A stretch of DNA of 64,000 nt from Bacteroidetes bacterium HLUCCA01 (GTDB lineage Bacteria > Bacteroidota > Rhodothermia > Balneolales > HLUCCA01). Below, in pieces: positions 43,908 through 53,653 of the stretch. A model generated the notes under the pieces. It worked only from the letters and a program-made list of their open reading frames with translations, was not told the DNA's origin and made no database searches. The first letter of the stretch is position 1. Each line of letters begins with the position of its first letter. A program made the translations under genes and the position numbers. The stretch is from contig LIHN01000015.1 in the NCBI GenBank assembly GCA_001314545.1, positions 50,821 through 114,820 of the forward strand, in the 5' to 3' direction.

Positions 43908-45266
43908 CTACAGTTGATCATCCGGGTTATAGCTCCACCCGTAGCGGATACACGCATCCAGTGAGATACCCGTTTTGTAGTTTCCGGCATATTCAAAGCC
44001 CGGATTTCCCCGCTCAATTTCATCCATATAGCTGAGAATATCCCCGTAGCCGACCTCGTACTGGGGTATCGCTTTTGCCCAGCGGTGAATACGGGTGAAG
44101 GCAGGATCGCCTGTTACGCCAAGCAGCGTACGCAGATCACCCCGGATAACCCGCATCAAGTCGTCATCGTCCAGTTTGGTGAGCTCCGGTCTGCGCATTC
44201 CCCCGATAAATACCGTCAGCGTGACGCCGTTCTCCGGAGATCGACCCGGAAAAATGGATGAGGGGAACAGACAGCCCAGTATACGGATGGGCTCGACCTC
44301 CGGAACCAGCACCCCGAATCCATCCACAGGATGTTCAACCTGTTCGCGGCTGAAACCCAACGTTACACTATGCACCGGAGCATAGGTGATTTTGGAAGCG
44401 ATGCCGGCCGGATCACCGGTAAATCCTGAAAAGTGAATCTTTTCCAGACCATGCGCCGTTCCGGCGTAAATGAACCGGTCAACCACACAGGTCTTGCCGG
44501 TACGCGTTTCGATGGAGTATCCTCCTTCAGCAGTCCGGTTAACGCTGAGAACACCCGTGTTGAGTTGCAAGGATGTACCGAGCCGGCCAGCCAGTGCCCC
44601 GGTCAGCTCTCCGAGGCCATCAGGGAAAGAAAGAACCCGCTTTTTGTAGGCCTTCCGACCGCTTTTCCGGCGCTCCCGCATTCGGCCGACGGCTCCCCTG
44701 ATCAGCGAACCAAACTCATCTTCAAGGGCTTTAACCTTTGGGAATGCATGTCCTACGGAGAGCTTTTCGGGGTTACCGGCATAGATGCCGCCCACCATAG
44801 GATTAATGGTGTAGTCCAGGAACTCCTGCCCAAGTCGTCGGCGGACGAAGGAAGCCAGGCTTTCATCTTCGGGGGTGTCTTCGGGCCTGGATCGGAAGGG
44901 CTCGGCCGCCACGCCCAGTTTCGCACCCCAGCTGAACAAAGGGGTCCGTACCGCATCCAAAGCCGACTCCGGCACGCGTACCGGACGGGATCCGCGTACG
45001 ATGTAGCGTCTTTTAGCCTGTGTGGAAGCCTCCAGCATCCGGTCAGAGAGCCCCACGGCTTCAACCACCTGTGATACACTTTCGTCCGAATCCTGTATGG
45101 AGTTGGGTCCGGACTCGGCCAGCCATCCGCCCTCACGATGGCTTCGTATAGCGCCGCCTGCCTGATCCGATTGTTCCCACACCAAAACCCGATGCCCTTT
45201 ACGCTGCAGATTCAAAGCCAGGGTCAGACCCGTTATTCCACCACCTGCTATTCCAAAAAATGCCAT
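43908..45266 (-). CDS. hemY: FAD-dependent protoporphyrinogen oxidase (HemY/PPOX type)
   Basis: 452 residues. The N-terminal FAD fold IAGGGITGLTLALNLQRKGHRVLVWEQSDQ-type segment is followed by AGGAIRSHREGGWLAESGPN, a PPOX signature. The C-terminal FAD contact region includes YAGNYKTGISLDACIRYGWS. It oxidises protoporphyrinogen IX to protoporphyrin IX, the step before HemH, in the O2-using six-electron manner. The other haem genes in the window read on the plus strand; this one is opposite. A small membrane protein gene follows closely. Confidence 0.94.
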   Translation of the reverse strand: MAFFGIAGGGITGLTLALNLQRKGHRVLVWEQSDQAGGAIRSHREGGWLAESGPNSIQDSDESVSQVVEAVGLSDRMLEASTQAKRRYIVRGSRPVRVPESALDAVRTPLFSWGAKLGVAAEPFRSRPEDTPEDESLASFVRRRLGQEFLDYTINPMVGGIYAGNPEKLSVGHAFPKVKALEDEFGSLIRGAVGRMRERRKSGRKAYKKRVLSFPDGLGELTGALAGRLGTSLQLNTGVLSVNRTAEGGYSIETRTGKTCVVDRFIYAGTAHGLEKIHFSGFTGDPAGIASKITYAPVHSVTLGFSREQVEHPVDGFGVLVPEVEPIRILGCLFPSSIFPGRSPENGVTLTVFIGGMRRPELTKLDDDDLMRVIRGDLRTLLGVTGDPAFTRIHRWAKAIPQYEVGYGDILSYMDEIERGNPGFEYAGNYKTGISLDACIRYGWSYNPDDQL

Positions 45267-45399
45267 AAAACCGGTCTTGTATTGCGGATTAATTACCTAT
45301 TTTAAAAATAGACCATTTTACCGAGAGTTTGAACCTGAACAGAGGCTCAGACACCAAACTATTTCCTGCCTTTGTACCCCGTAATATCATCATGAGATC

Positions 45400-47928
45400 A
45401 TGTTTCGTATTCTGTTCATCATAAGTATGACACTGTGCGCCACTACAATCACCAGGGCGCAGTCACCGTTTCCTTTTTCCGTCAATGAAACCCATATCAC
45501 AGTCTGGAATGGCACGCACTACGTACCCTTGTTTATAAAGGGTGTCAACCTCGGCGTAGCCGTACCCGGCACCTTTCCGGGTCAGATGGCTGCCAGCAAA
45601 GAACAATACGAGCGTTGGTTCGGGCAAATGCATGAGCTCGGTTTTAACACAATCCGGATATATACCCTGCATTTCCCTCGATTTTACGAAGCGCTCCGGA
45701 ACTACAACCTGGCAAATCCGCAGTATCCCATCCTGGTGCTGCACGGGGTCTGGCTGGAGGAAGAGTTCCCCGGTTACGACGGTAATCTGTTTGACCTGAC
45801 CGATGCCTTCGACCAGGAAATGCAGGAAAACGTCCGTGCTGTACATGGCGATGTCACCATCCCGCAACGCTTCGGAAAGGCCTACGGAACCTATAGCGCC
45901 GATATTTCGCCCTGGGTCATCGGATATATTATAGGTCGCGAGGTCTACCCCTCAGAAATCATAACAACCAACCAGCGTAGTGCTGAGATCACCTCCTACA
46001 ACGGGCGTTTTTTCTCCATCCGGAACACAGCAGCTTCGGAAGCCTGGTTCACGGAGCGACTCGACCGTCTGGTGGCTTTCCAGCAAGACCGGTATAGTAC
46101 CCAACGGCCTGTCAGTTTCAGCAGCTGGCCCACCCTCGACCCGCTCACCCATCCCACTGAAACCAACTCCGAGGAAGACATCGTCTCCCTGGATATCTCA
46201 GGAATTGATTTCAGCAGGGCCAAAGCGGGATTATTTGCCAGCTACCATGCCTATCCCTACTACCCGGATTTCATCAGCCGGGACCCGCGCTACCAGACCT
46301 TTTCCGATCACCTCGGCCAGAACAGCTATCTGGGGTACCTCACCTACCTCAAGCAGCATTACCATCGCTTTCCCCTCATTATTGCCGAATTTGGAGCCAC
46401 CTCCAGCTGGGGTAACGCATTTTTTTCACATAGCGGAATTCACCACGGCGGCTACGATGAGCGCGAGCAGGGGGAGCATACCATGCGCATGCTGCAAAAT
46501 ATTCACCAATCGGGTTCGGGCGGCGGTATCATGTTTTCCTGGCTGGATGAGTGGTTCAAGCAGACCTGGATTGTCAATCCGAAAGATTTTGATCCCGATC
46601 GGCGGATTTTATGGCATAATGTGACCGCCGCTGAGCAGAATTACGGAATCATCGGGTTCCGAAAGCCCAGGGAAAACCTGGTCCAAAGCTGGGAGACGTT
46701 TTGTCAGGAGTGCGGGGTGCAGGCCATCAATGCCGGCGCCGACTACGCTTACCTGCACTTTGAACTGGAAATGCTGCGTCACCCGGGCACGCTGGATACC
46801 CTATGGCTGGCGCTGGACACATACCGGCCGGATTTGGGTGAGTCGGTGCTCCCCAACGGCGCCGAAACACAGCAACGAGCCGAGTTTGCCCTGATGGTGA
46901 CCCCCTATACCGCGGAGCTGTATGTTACCGAGGCCTACGACCTCTACGGAATCTGGCATGGTACCTCAGCGCCGGAACAACGTTATCGGTCTGTGGCCAC
47001 GGACGGTGCACCCTGGCGGTTGGTCCGGTGGAAGAATAATTCCCCTGAGCGGGAGGTTCAATTCATCGGGAAAATGCGGGTAAACCGGCTCGACCTCCCG
47101 AAAACCAGTCTGGATGCAGTTCGGATTACTGATCAAACAATTCAAATTCGCCTGCCATGGACCCTGCTGAACATGTCTGACCCGAGCCGCGGCCGGGTAA
47201 TCCACTTTCAACGGGATACCGATATGCAGCAAACGCTGGAGACCGACGGGGTTCATGTATCGGTTTACTATCGTGGCGAAACATACAAAACCGCCACCCG
47301 ATTCATCTGGCCCCATTGGAACCTGCCTGAAGATGTGGAGGAATACCCGAAAGACGGATATGCTGTTATCGGGAATGAACAACCGCTATTGCCCGGGAAC
47401 CCGGTTGCACGGGCGGATTCATTTTCCGTGAGTCGTACCGGAACTACCATGATTCCCCCGGTTGAAGGGCTGCTGCAAAATGACTGGTCTTTAGACAGGC
47501 AGCCTATGTTTGCCGTAATCGACCGGGCTCCTGAATATGGCATACTGAATATGAGTCCGGATGGCGGCTTTACCTACACGATGAGCGATGAAGATGTTAA
47601 CACCGATTCCTTCACCTATCGGGTTAGAGCAGGATATCACTGGAGCGAACCCGCTGTGGTCACACTGAAATCGGATTCTCTCGCTCGCGGAACCGCTGGT
47701 TTTGTGCGGGTTTTCCCCAATCCGACAGGGGATGTACTTGAAATACGAAGTACATCGCGCATAGATCAGGCCGATATCTATAACACGCTCGGTCAACGAC
47801 AGGCCTCGCATCAGCTGGATACCCGGCAAGCTACTCTGAACGTACGCTCACTGGCCGAAGGCGTGTATTTCATCCGGTTGCAGTCGGGTCGGGATGTTAC
47901 CGTAAAAAAGATCACTGTATACCGGTAA
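45400..47928 (+). CDS. T9SS-exported glycosidase-like TIM-barrel protein
   Basis: 842 residues with a signal peptide (cleaved near TRAQ). Residues about 30-430 look like a clan-A glycoside hydrolase barrel: FIKGVNLGVA, LGFNTIRIYTLH, IIGREVYPSE (acid/base region), SYHAYPYYPD and the likely nucleophile Glu in LIIAEFGATSSWG. A beta-rich middle region follows, then a cadherin/Ig-like repeat (about 665-760; LLQNDWSLDRQP, GGFTYTMSDEDVNTDSFTYRV) and a C-terminal Por sorting domain starting VFPNPTGDVLEI and ending VYFIRLQSGRDVTVKKITVYR-like. The sorting domain targets it to the type IX secretion system. GH family not settled. Confidence 0.8.
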   Translation: MFRILFIISMTLCATTITRAQSPFPFSVNETHITVWNGTHYVPLFIKGVNLGVAVPGTFPGQMAASKEQYERWFGQMHELGFNTIRIYTLHFPRFYEALRNYNLANPQYPILVLHGVWLEEEFPGYDGNLFDLTDAFDQEMQENVRAVHGDVTIPQRFGKAYGTYSADISPWVIGYIIGREVYPSEIITTNQRSAEITSYNGRFFSIRNTAASEAWFTERLDRLVAFQQDRYSTQRPVSFSSWPTLDPLTHPTETNSEEDIVSLDISGIDFSRAKAGLFASYHAYPYYPDFISRDPRYQTFSDHLGQNSYLGYLTYLKQHYHRFPLIIAEFGATSSWGNAFFSHSGIHHGGYDEREQGEHTMRMLQNIHQSGSGGGIMFSWLDEWFKQTWIVNPKDFDPDRRILWHNVTAAEQNYGIIGFRKPRENLVQSWETFCQECGVQAINAGADYAYLHFELEMLRHPGTLDTLWLALDTYRPDLGESVLPNGAETQQRAEFALMVTPYTAELYVTEAYDLYGIWHGTSAPEQRYRSVATDGAPWRLVRWKNNSPEREVQFIGKMRVNRLDLPKTSLDAVRITDQTIQIRLPWTLLNMSDPSRGRVIHFQRDTDMQQTLETDGVHVSVYYRGETYKTATRFIWPHWNLPEDVEEYPKDGYAVIGNEQPLLPGNPVARADSFSVSRTGTTMIPPVEGLLQNDWSLDRQPMFAVIDRAPEYGILNMSPDGGFTYTMSDEDVNTDSFTYRVRAGYHWSEPAVVTLKSDSLARGTAGFVRVFPNPTGDVLEIRSTSRIDQADIYNTLGQRQASHQLDTRQATLNVRSLAEGVYFIRLQSGRDVTVKKITVYR

Positions 47929-48118
47929 ATGACGGTTGATCGTTGATTAATCAACAAAATTTGCGGACTTCATCGCGCGTAGGATTGCCACGGTTCATTA
48001 CTGCAGGAATCGATTATAAATTCTGAAATACACCGTATTTTCAGCATAATCGTATTCAAGGTCAGCCCGGTTGTTAATCCAGTCGGAGACCTGCATTTTG
48101 AACCCTTAGCCGGAATCT

Positions 48119-48475
48119 ATGAACAGACTTCAGGAGTTTCGCGATAAACGCGAACGACTTAATGATAAAATATTTGCCCTTGACAACCTCGGTGTCAAGC
48201 GGTTCTTCAATCTGGATACCAATACCTATAAGGATGGTGCGCTCGACGGAAAAACCAAAGAGCTGCTGGGCCTGGTGGCCTCGGCTGTTCTGCGCTGTAA
48301 TGACTGCATTGATTACCATCTCGAACAATGTGCCGGACTTGGTTTTACCAAAGACGAGCTGATTGATGCGATGAACGTTGCTATGCTCGTTGGAGGCAGT
48401 ATCGTAATTCCGCATTTCCGCCACGCTGTGGAGACCCTGGAAATCCTCGCCGAAGAAGGTAAATTGTCGGTCTGA
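48119..48475 (+). CDS. Carboxymuconolactone decarboxylase / AhpD-like protein
   Basis: 118 residues, all helical. It carries the AhpD-type CxxC with following His, LRCNDCIDYHLEQ, and the GFTKDELIDAMNVAMLVGGSI continuation. This places it in the CMD/AhpD alkylhydroperoxidase-like group, where the cysteine pair and His support thiol-dependent peroxide reduction. The exact substrate is not known. Monocistronic as far as can be seen. Confidence 0.9.
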   Translation: MNRLQEFRDKRERLNDKIFALDNLGVKRFFNLDTNTYKDGALDGKTKELLGLVASAVLRCNDCIDYHLEQCAGLGFTKDELIDAMNVAMLVGGSIVIPHFRHAVETLEILAEEGKLSV

Positions 48476-48670
48476 GGGGACCTGTTGCCGCTAGTTTACC
48501 AGCGCAGGGGGCCGGGGTAATCTGAGATGTTGCCCTGGCTATATCCCTGCAAGTCAGCCCGCAGGCATGTAAAAGCCGGCGTTCGTGCCAACGGCACAAT
48601 GGCAGCACAGGGGAACGTAGCGTCCGGACGTTGGGATGGGAAGTCCTTTCCTGGGAAGCCCAGCCTTGCC

Positions 48671-49816
48671 TCAGAACGTGTAGCCAATACCCAGGTAAAG
48701 TCGCGTCAGCTCATCGGAAAATCCAAGGTCTGCGCGAACCAGGAAGTCGTAGGTGAAAAGCGACATCGCTGCGCCTAAACCGTAACTTTGACGGTGGTCT
48801 GCGAGGAATTCGCTGAAAACGGCATCGTTGTGGTAAACACGTCCACCGTCCATGAATAGCTGTCCCCCCAGACGGAAGCCGTGCGCGGGAATCTGTACCA
48901 GCCAGGTACGCAGCTCGGTGGTATAATGAAAGACCGCATCACCACGAAAGCGGTCCTGGGCATAGCCCCGTACGGTCTCTTCGCCGCCCAGCTCGGGGTA
49001 CATATAAAATGGGACATCACCCCCGGTGTGGATGTAACCCAGTCGTAGTGCCAGTGTTACCGGTAATAAAATTTTCCGCGTAGTATAGCGGGTCAACAGC
49101 AGACCGGCCTGCCACATGGCATGGTCTGATGCAACACCCGGTCCGGCCATAATATCAAGTACCGCAGTGCTGCCGCTGGTTGGTGCGATTTCGTTATCGC
49201 GGTTCTCCCAGTGCAGTCCGAGTCCCGTTATCCAGGTCCACGAGTTTTTTTCACCGCTTAGGGGCTGCTGTTCATTGAACAGATTGACGGAACCACCGGC
49301 TCTTGGGTGGGATGACCGTATCAGACTGAGGTACTGCAAATCCAGATAGGCGTCTTGTCCATTGGACGAATCCCATAACCTTCGGCGGAGCCTGAGTTCA
49401 TGTTCGGTTACAAAGCTCTCGAAAAAGTAGTACCCGTTTTCCCATAGATTATGGTCGAAGGTGGTTTGATTTCCTTTACCAAACCAGGTCGATTCACGCA
49501 CGAGGGCCGCGCTGACACGACTCACCGTGCGGAACCCCAGTCCGAAGGTGTCGGTTTGATCGGTCTGGACCAGCAACGAGAACAAACCCCGGGTTGAAAG
49601 CAACGCAGCTACCTGTACACTAACCCGGTAGGGATCGTATCCGTCCTGGTAAAAATAACGACTTCCAAGCCCCCCGGCTACAAAACCTACATCGGAGGAG
49701 TACCCCAGTGCAGGCAGAAATCCGGTTACGGTTGAGTCAGCCTGCTGGGATCTGCCGACAACCGGAATCAGGAAAAAAAGTAATAACAGCAGTATGCCAG
49801 ATCGGGGGACGTACAT
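48671..49816 (-). CDS. Omp85-type surface antigen beta-barrel (BamA/TamA-like barrel only)
   Basis: 381 residues with a signal peptide (ending near VVGRSQ). The barrel has amphipathic strands and the Omp85 signature LGGEETVRGYAQDRFRGD in the expected lid-loop position, and ends in LGIGYTF with the terminal Phe expected for BAM insertion. There are no POTRA domains, so it is a D15-only member, as seen in patatin-linked or stand-alone bacterial surface antigens. Role unknown, possibly translocation of a partner. It is transcribed toward the AhpD-like gene and away from mutS2. Confidence 0.85.
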   Translation of the reverse strand: MYVPRSGILLLLLFFLIPVVGRSQQADSTVTGFLPALGYSSDVGFVAGGLGSRYFYQDGYDPYRVSVQVAALLSTRGLFSLLVQTDQTDTFGLGFRTVSRVSAALVRESTWFGKGNQTTFDHNLWENGYYFFESFVTEHELRLRRRLWDSSNGQDAYLDLQYLSLIRSSHPRAGGSVNLFNEQQPLSGEKNSWTWITGLGLHWENRDNEIAPTSGSTAVLDIMAGPGVASDHAMWQAGLLLTRYTTRKILLPVTLALRLGYIHTGGDVPFYMYPELGGEETVRGYAQDRFRGDAVFHYTTELRTWLVQIPAHGFRLGGQLFMDGGRVYHNDAVFSEFLADHRQSYGLGAAMSLFTYDFLVRADLGFSDELTRLYLGIGYTF

Positions 49817-50169
49817 TCAGTCAGGTTGCTTGTGGTTGCTGATGGCTGCAAAATGGTGAAAATAAAAGAAGAACGAGGGTATCTTGAAAACGACACTACT
49901 CATGAACGAAGCCTCGTAATGCTCTCCGGCAGCTACCATTTGTACTATGCAAAAGCAAGCACATCGGCTTCTGTGGGTGCGTGATACCATGCATTGCGGC
50001 ACAAAGTACGGTAATTTGCCGGTTATTTACCAGATCCGGGGCAGTTTTTGAACGGTAAGCCACGTATTTTCATTAATGATTACCCTTTAGGCGACATCTT
50101 ACGCTAAGGGAGCATTGATCAGGACCGTGTACAGTCCCGGCTGCCGGCCCTGAAACCTTATTTTAAGCT
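49817..50169. other. 353-bp intergenic region between divergent genes
   Basis: This separates the Omp85-type gene (minus) from mutS2 (plus). I find no coding frame with realistic composition, no convincing promoter pair and no strong dyad. Both genes presumably start here. Confidence 0.5.
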
Positions 50170-52578
50170 TTGATTTTAGTCCCAGCAAATACCACCGAAA
50201 AATCAGGATTTGAGCACGTCCGTGAGGTTACACTGCGGTATACCCGCTCCGACAGGGCACGTGAACTGCTCAGCGATCTGCTCCCGGCATCCGATAGGGA
50301 TACAGTCAGCAATCGGCTGGGCAAGACCCGTGAACTTATGCAGCTTGCCGGCGCCGGCGAGTCGGTGCCGGTTTCCGAAATGCCGGATGTCCGCAAAGCC
50401 CTGAGCCGTGCCCGACCCCAGGGCAGCGTACTTGATACAGCTTCGGTACTGCAGGTGGGCCTCATCGTACAGACTTTCCGTCGGGTCCGCCAGTTTTTTG
50501 CCCAACGGGAAGAACGATGTCCCGTTTGGTTTGCAGCCATTTCCTCTACCGGAGTACTCAAACATCTGGAGGATGAAATCTTCACGGTGCTAACCGATTC
50601 AGGTCTGGTGAAAGACAACGCCTCCATCGAATTACAGCAGATTCGCCGCTCTCTGAATGCCCGACGGAACGACCTGCGTTCCACTTTGAACAAAGTGCTT
50701 CGGCAGGCCGCCAAAGACGGCTACCTGAGTGAACAGGAACCGACCATCCGTGGCGGAAGAATGGTATTGGCCATAAAATCGGAACATAAGCGCAAGATTG
50801 CCGGATTCGTTCATGATACATCCTCCACCGGGCAGACCGTTTATCTGGAACCGGTTGACGTGCTCCATATCAACAACGACATCCGCCAGCTCGAGAACGA
50901 TGAACAACGTGAAATTGAGCGGATACTGCGCATCCTTACCACCCAAATTCGTGATGAAATTCCCGCTGTTGCTGAAAATGCCGCCCGACTGGCCGAACTG
51001 GACGCTGGGATGGCCATTGCGAGGCTGTCTGCAGACCTGGACGGAGTCATACCCACGCTGACCGAGGTAACAGGCTCCCTCGCCGGACCAATCCATCTCA
51101 TTGAAGCCCGTAATCCGCATCTCATGCTAAAGGTACGGGAGGCAGGAACCGGTGAAGCAGTGGTTCCGCTGAATCTGCAGCTCGACCGTGATGAAAACTG
51201 CCTGGTTATTACCGGTCCGAATGCAGGCGGCAAATCCGTGGCCCTGAAAACGTTGGGACTGCACGCCATGATGGTCCAAAGCGGCTATGCCGTACCACTG
51301 CGCGAGGGTTCCGTCATGCCGGTGTTTCAGTCGCTATGTGTGGACATGGGTGATGAACAGTCTATAGACAACGATCTGAGTACGTTCTCTTCGCGACTGG
51401 CCTGGATGAAATCAACTCTGGAACGGGCTGCTGACACCAGTTTGGTGTTGATTGATGAGGCCGGAACGGGAACCGATCCCGAAGAGGGTGTGGCCTTGTA
51501 TCAGTCACTGCTGGAGGAGCTTATTTCCCGGCGATGCCGCATTATTGTGACTACCCACCACGGTAACCTCAAGGTCTTTGCCCATAATCATCCGAATGCA
51601 GTGAACGGGTCGATGGAATTTGATCAACATTCACTTTCACCCACCTACCGGTTCCGGAAAGGTCTGCCCGGCAGCAGCTATGCCTTTGAAATCGCCCAGC
51701 GTATGGGGGTCTCCGATAGCATTCTGAAACGATCACGGGAACTGCTGGGTGATACCCGAAATCGTTTGGAACACCTCATTGCCGACCTGGAACGTATGGG
51801 CCAGCAGGCCGCCGCATCCCGCATCGAAGCCGATAAAGAACTTCGTGAGGCCCGCAAGCTTACGGCTGAGTACCAGCAGAAGAACGAGACGCTTACCCGT
51901 CAGCGTGATCAGATTCGCGAAAAGGCGCTGCTTGAAGCCAAATCGATTATGCAATCGGCCAACGCCAGGGTAGAAGACGCGGTGCAGCGGATTGTGGAAG
52001 GAAAAGCGGCCAAAAAGGATATCAAACAAATCCGTAAGGAACTGGAGGCGGAGAAGTCGGCCGTTGATGACGCCCTTGAAGACCTTCGTGAGCATCGGGA
52101 ACCCAAAGTCTTGCGTGAACCGCCCAAAATTGGAGATAGTGTCAAACTCTCTGACGGACACTCAACCGGTGAGCTGGCTGAGCTGGACGGGAAGAAAGCG
52201 GTTGTTATGGTCAACGGTCTGCGTGTTAAAACCCATTTCAAAAACCTGGTTAAGGTACAGGCTCCGGCCAGAAAGAAAACCCCGCAGGTAACGGTTACGG
52301 TCATCGGATCCGCTGATGACGACGGACTGGTACGTAAAGCGAGTCCGTCACTGGATATCCGGGGTAAGCGCGGTGAAGAGGCTATTGCCGAACTAACCCT
52401 CTACCTTGACAAGGCGATGTCTTCGGGGCTCGGACAAGTTGAAATTATCCATGGGAAAGGCGATGGGATATTGCGTAAATTAGTTCATAATTATTTGGGT
52501 GGGCGAAAAGAAGTGCGCGAATTTGCACTGGCGCCCTGGGAGCAGGGCGGTCCCGGGTGTACCCTCGTTTATTTTTAA
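50170..52578 (+). CDS. mutS2: Endonuclease MutS2 with Smr domain
   Basis: 802 residues. The start is TTG 50170, because an in-frame stop lies two codons upstream and no ATG precedes the conserved N-terminus. The MutS ATPase core has Walker A TGPNAGGKSV (about 348-356), SLCVDMGDEQSIDNDLSTFSSR, Walker B LVLIDEAGTGTDPEEG, and THHGNLK. A long coiled-coil follows (about 520-640; EADKELREARK..., many Lys/Glu), then a KOW-like segment and the C-terminal Smr nuclease domain (LDIRGKRGEEA, VEIIHGKGDGILR). MutS2 suppresses recombination, and in Bacillus its homologue splits collided ribosomes. It has no mismatch-recognition domain. Overlaps the TauE gene by 22 nt if the GTG start is used. Confidence 0.96.
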   Translation: MILVPANTTEKSGFEHVREVTLRYTRSDRARELLSDLLPASDRDTVSNRLGKTRELMQLAGAGESVPVSEMPDVRKALSRARPQGSVLDTASVLQVGLIVQTFRRVRQFFAQREERCPVWFAAISSTGVLKHLEDEIFTVLTDSGLVKDNASIELQQIRRSLNARRNDLRSTLNKVLRQAAKDGYLSEQEPTIRGGRMVLAIKSEHKRKIAGFVHDTSSTGQTVYLEPVDVLHINNDIRQLENDEQREIERILRILTTQIRDEIPAVAENAARLAELDAGMAIARLSADLDGVIPTLTEVTGSLAGPIHLIEARNPHLMLKVREAGTGEAVVPLNLQLDRDENCLVITGPNAGGKSVALKTLGLHAMMVQSGYAVPLREGSVMPVFQSLCVDMGDEQSIDNDLSTFSSRLAWMKSTLERAADTSLVLIDEAGTGTDPEEGVALYQSLLEELISRRCRIIVTTHHGNLKVFAHNHPNAVNGSMEFDQHSLSPTYRFRKGLPGSSYAFEIAQRMGVSDSILKRSRELLGDTRNRLEHLIADLERMGQQAAASRIEADKELREARKLTAEYQQKNETLTRQRDQIREKALLEAKSIMQSANARVEDAVQRIVEGKAAKKDIKQIRKELEAEKSAVDDALEDLREHREPKVLREPPKIGDSVKLSDGHSTGELAELDGKKAVVMVNGLRVKTHFKNLVKVQAPARKKTPQVTVTVIGSADDDGLVRKASPSLDIRGKRGEEAIAELTLYLDKAMSSGLGQVEIIHGKGDGILRKLVHNYLGGRKEVREFALAPWEQGGPGCTLVYF

Positions 52579-53456
52579 AGGCTACAGCGTTGATAATTGC
52601 ATTATTGGTTGTAATCGGACTTACAGCCGGCGTTCTTTCCGGCTTGCTCGGAATAGGTGGAGGTACACTGTTTACCCCCGTACTCTTTTACCTGTTCAAC
52701 TCACAGGGCATTCCAAATCCCGAGTTATGGACCATTGGAACCTCACTGTTCTGTACTTTTGCCGCCTCCTCCGGCGGTACAATCAAACACATACAGCAGC
52801 ATAGTGCCTTCATCCGTGAAGGCTTCACCGTGGGTGCTTTCGGCGTCATCGGAACCGCACTGGGTAAGTATGTTGCAACCTCAACATGGTTCACTGCACA
52901 GGAATTTCTGCTGGTAATCGGCATCGTTTTTCTCTACACCGGCATCAATTTCATCCGAAAGGGGCTGAACCGTAAAGGCGCCCCATCCGGAGAAGACCAT
53001 GCTGACAGCGATATAACCCCCGGTAAAGCCACAACCATCGGCGGAGCGGGCGGTTTTGTTGCTGCTTTGTCAGGACTGGGTGGAGGGGTTCTCATGGTCC
53101 CGATTATGAACCTGATTTATAAATTCACCCTGCGTAAGTCCGTGAGTGTTTCCGAGACCGCAATTGTTTCTATTTCACTGGCCGGATGGCTTCAGTACAT
53201 TCTGCGCTCCCCTTTGGTAGACCTCGATTCATCACAGTTGCTTGATGGCAACCTGTTTGCAACAGTATCGCCTTACTCTATGGGTTACATTGATTTCGGC
53301 GTGGCACTGCCCCTGGTAATCGGGGCCTTCATAGGCTCAGGTTTCGGGGTTAAAATGCACGATAAAATCAACACGCGTATCATCAAGATAATTTTCGGGG
53401 TACTCCTGCTGCTGGTTGCCGCCCGTATGGCAGTCGAGTTTGCCAACGGCGGATAA
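52557..53456 (+). CDS. TauE/SafE-family anion permease
   Basis: 299 residues with about 8 membrane segments. It shows two inverted copies of the family motif: VLSGLLGIGGGTLFTPVL in the first half and AALSGLGGGVLMVPIMN in the second. The family exports sulfite, sulfonates or sulfoacetate, though many members are unassigned. The start may be GTG 52557, inside mutS2, or TTG 52590, which has AAAGG nine nt upstream. The second is the cleaner initiation site. Confidence 0.88.
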   Translation: MYPRLFLKATALIIALLVVIGLTAGVLSGLLGIGGGTLFTPVLFYLFNSQGIPNPELWTIGTSLFCTFAASSGGTIKHIQQHSAFIREGFTVGAFGVIGTALGKYVATSTWFTAQEFLLVIGIVFLYTGINFIRKGLNRKGAPSGEDHADSDITPGKATTIGGAGGFVAALSGLGGGVLMVPIMNLIYKFTLRKSVSVSETAIVSISLAGWLQYILRSPLVDLDSSQLLDGNLFATVSPYSMGYIDFGVALPLVIGAFIGSGFGVKMHDKINTRIIKIIFGVLLLLVAARMAVEFANGG

Positions 53457-53653
53457 AGCGCAGACAGGACACTGGCAGGATATCGGTCCGGTAAGGGTTT
53501 TAGCGCTCAGTCCGTGTTTGATTGCTTCTCGCACGCGGACAGAAACGTACTGTGCAATTCGTTGTATACACACGTCAGACAAGCAGCCCGGGTACGCAAT
53601 ACAGGCTCTCATCGCACCCGGGAAACCAGGCTCAGCGGCTTCCCGCATCCCTG

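Noticed and set aside
48576..48591. Possible third sigma-54 promoter (minus strand TTGGCACG)
   Set aside because: The -12 half reads CCGGC where TTGCW is needed, and no gene start lies downstream in that direction.
53586..53635. CCCGGGT ... ACCCGGG dyad between convergent TauE and purU genes
   Set aside because: 7-bp arms around a loop of more than 20 nt and no T-run; weak evidence for termination.
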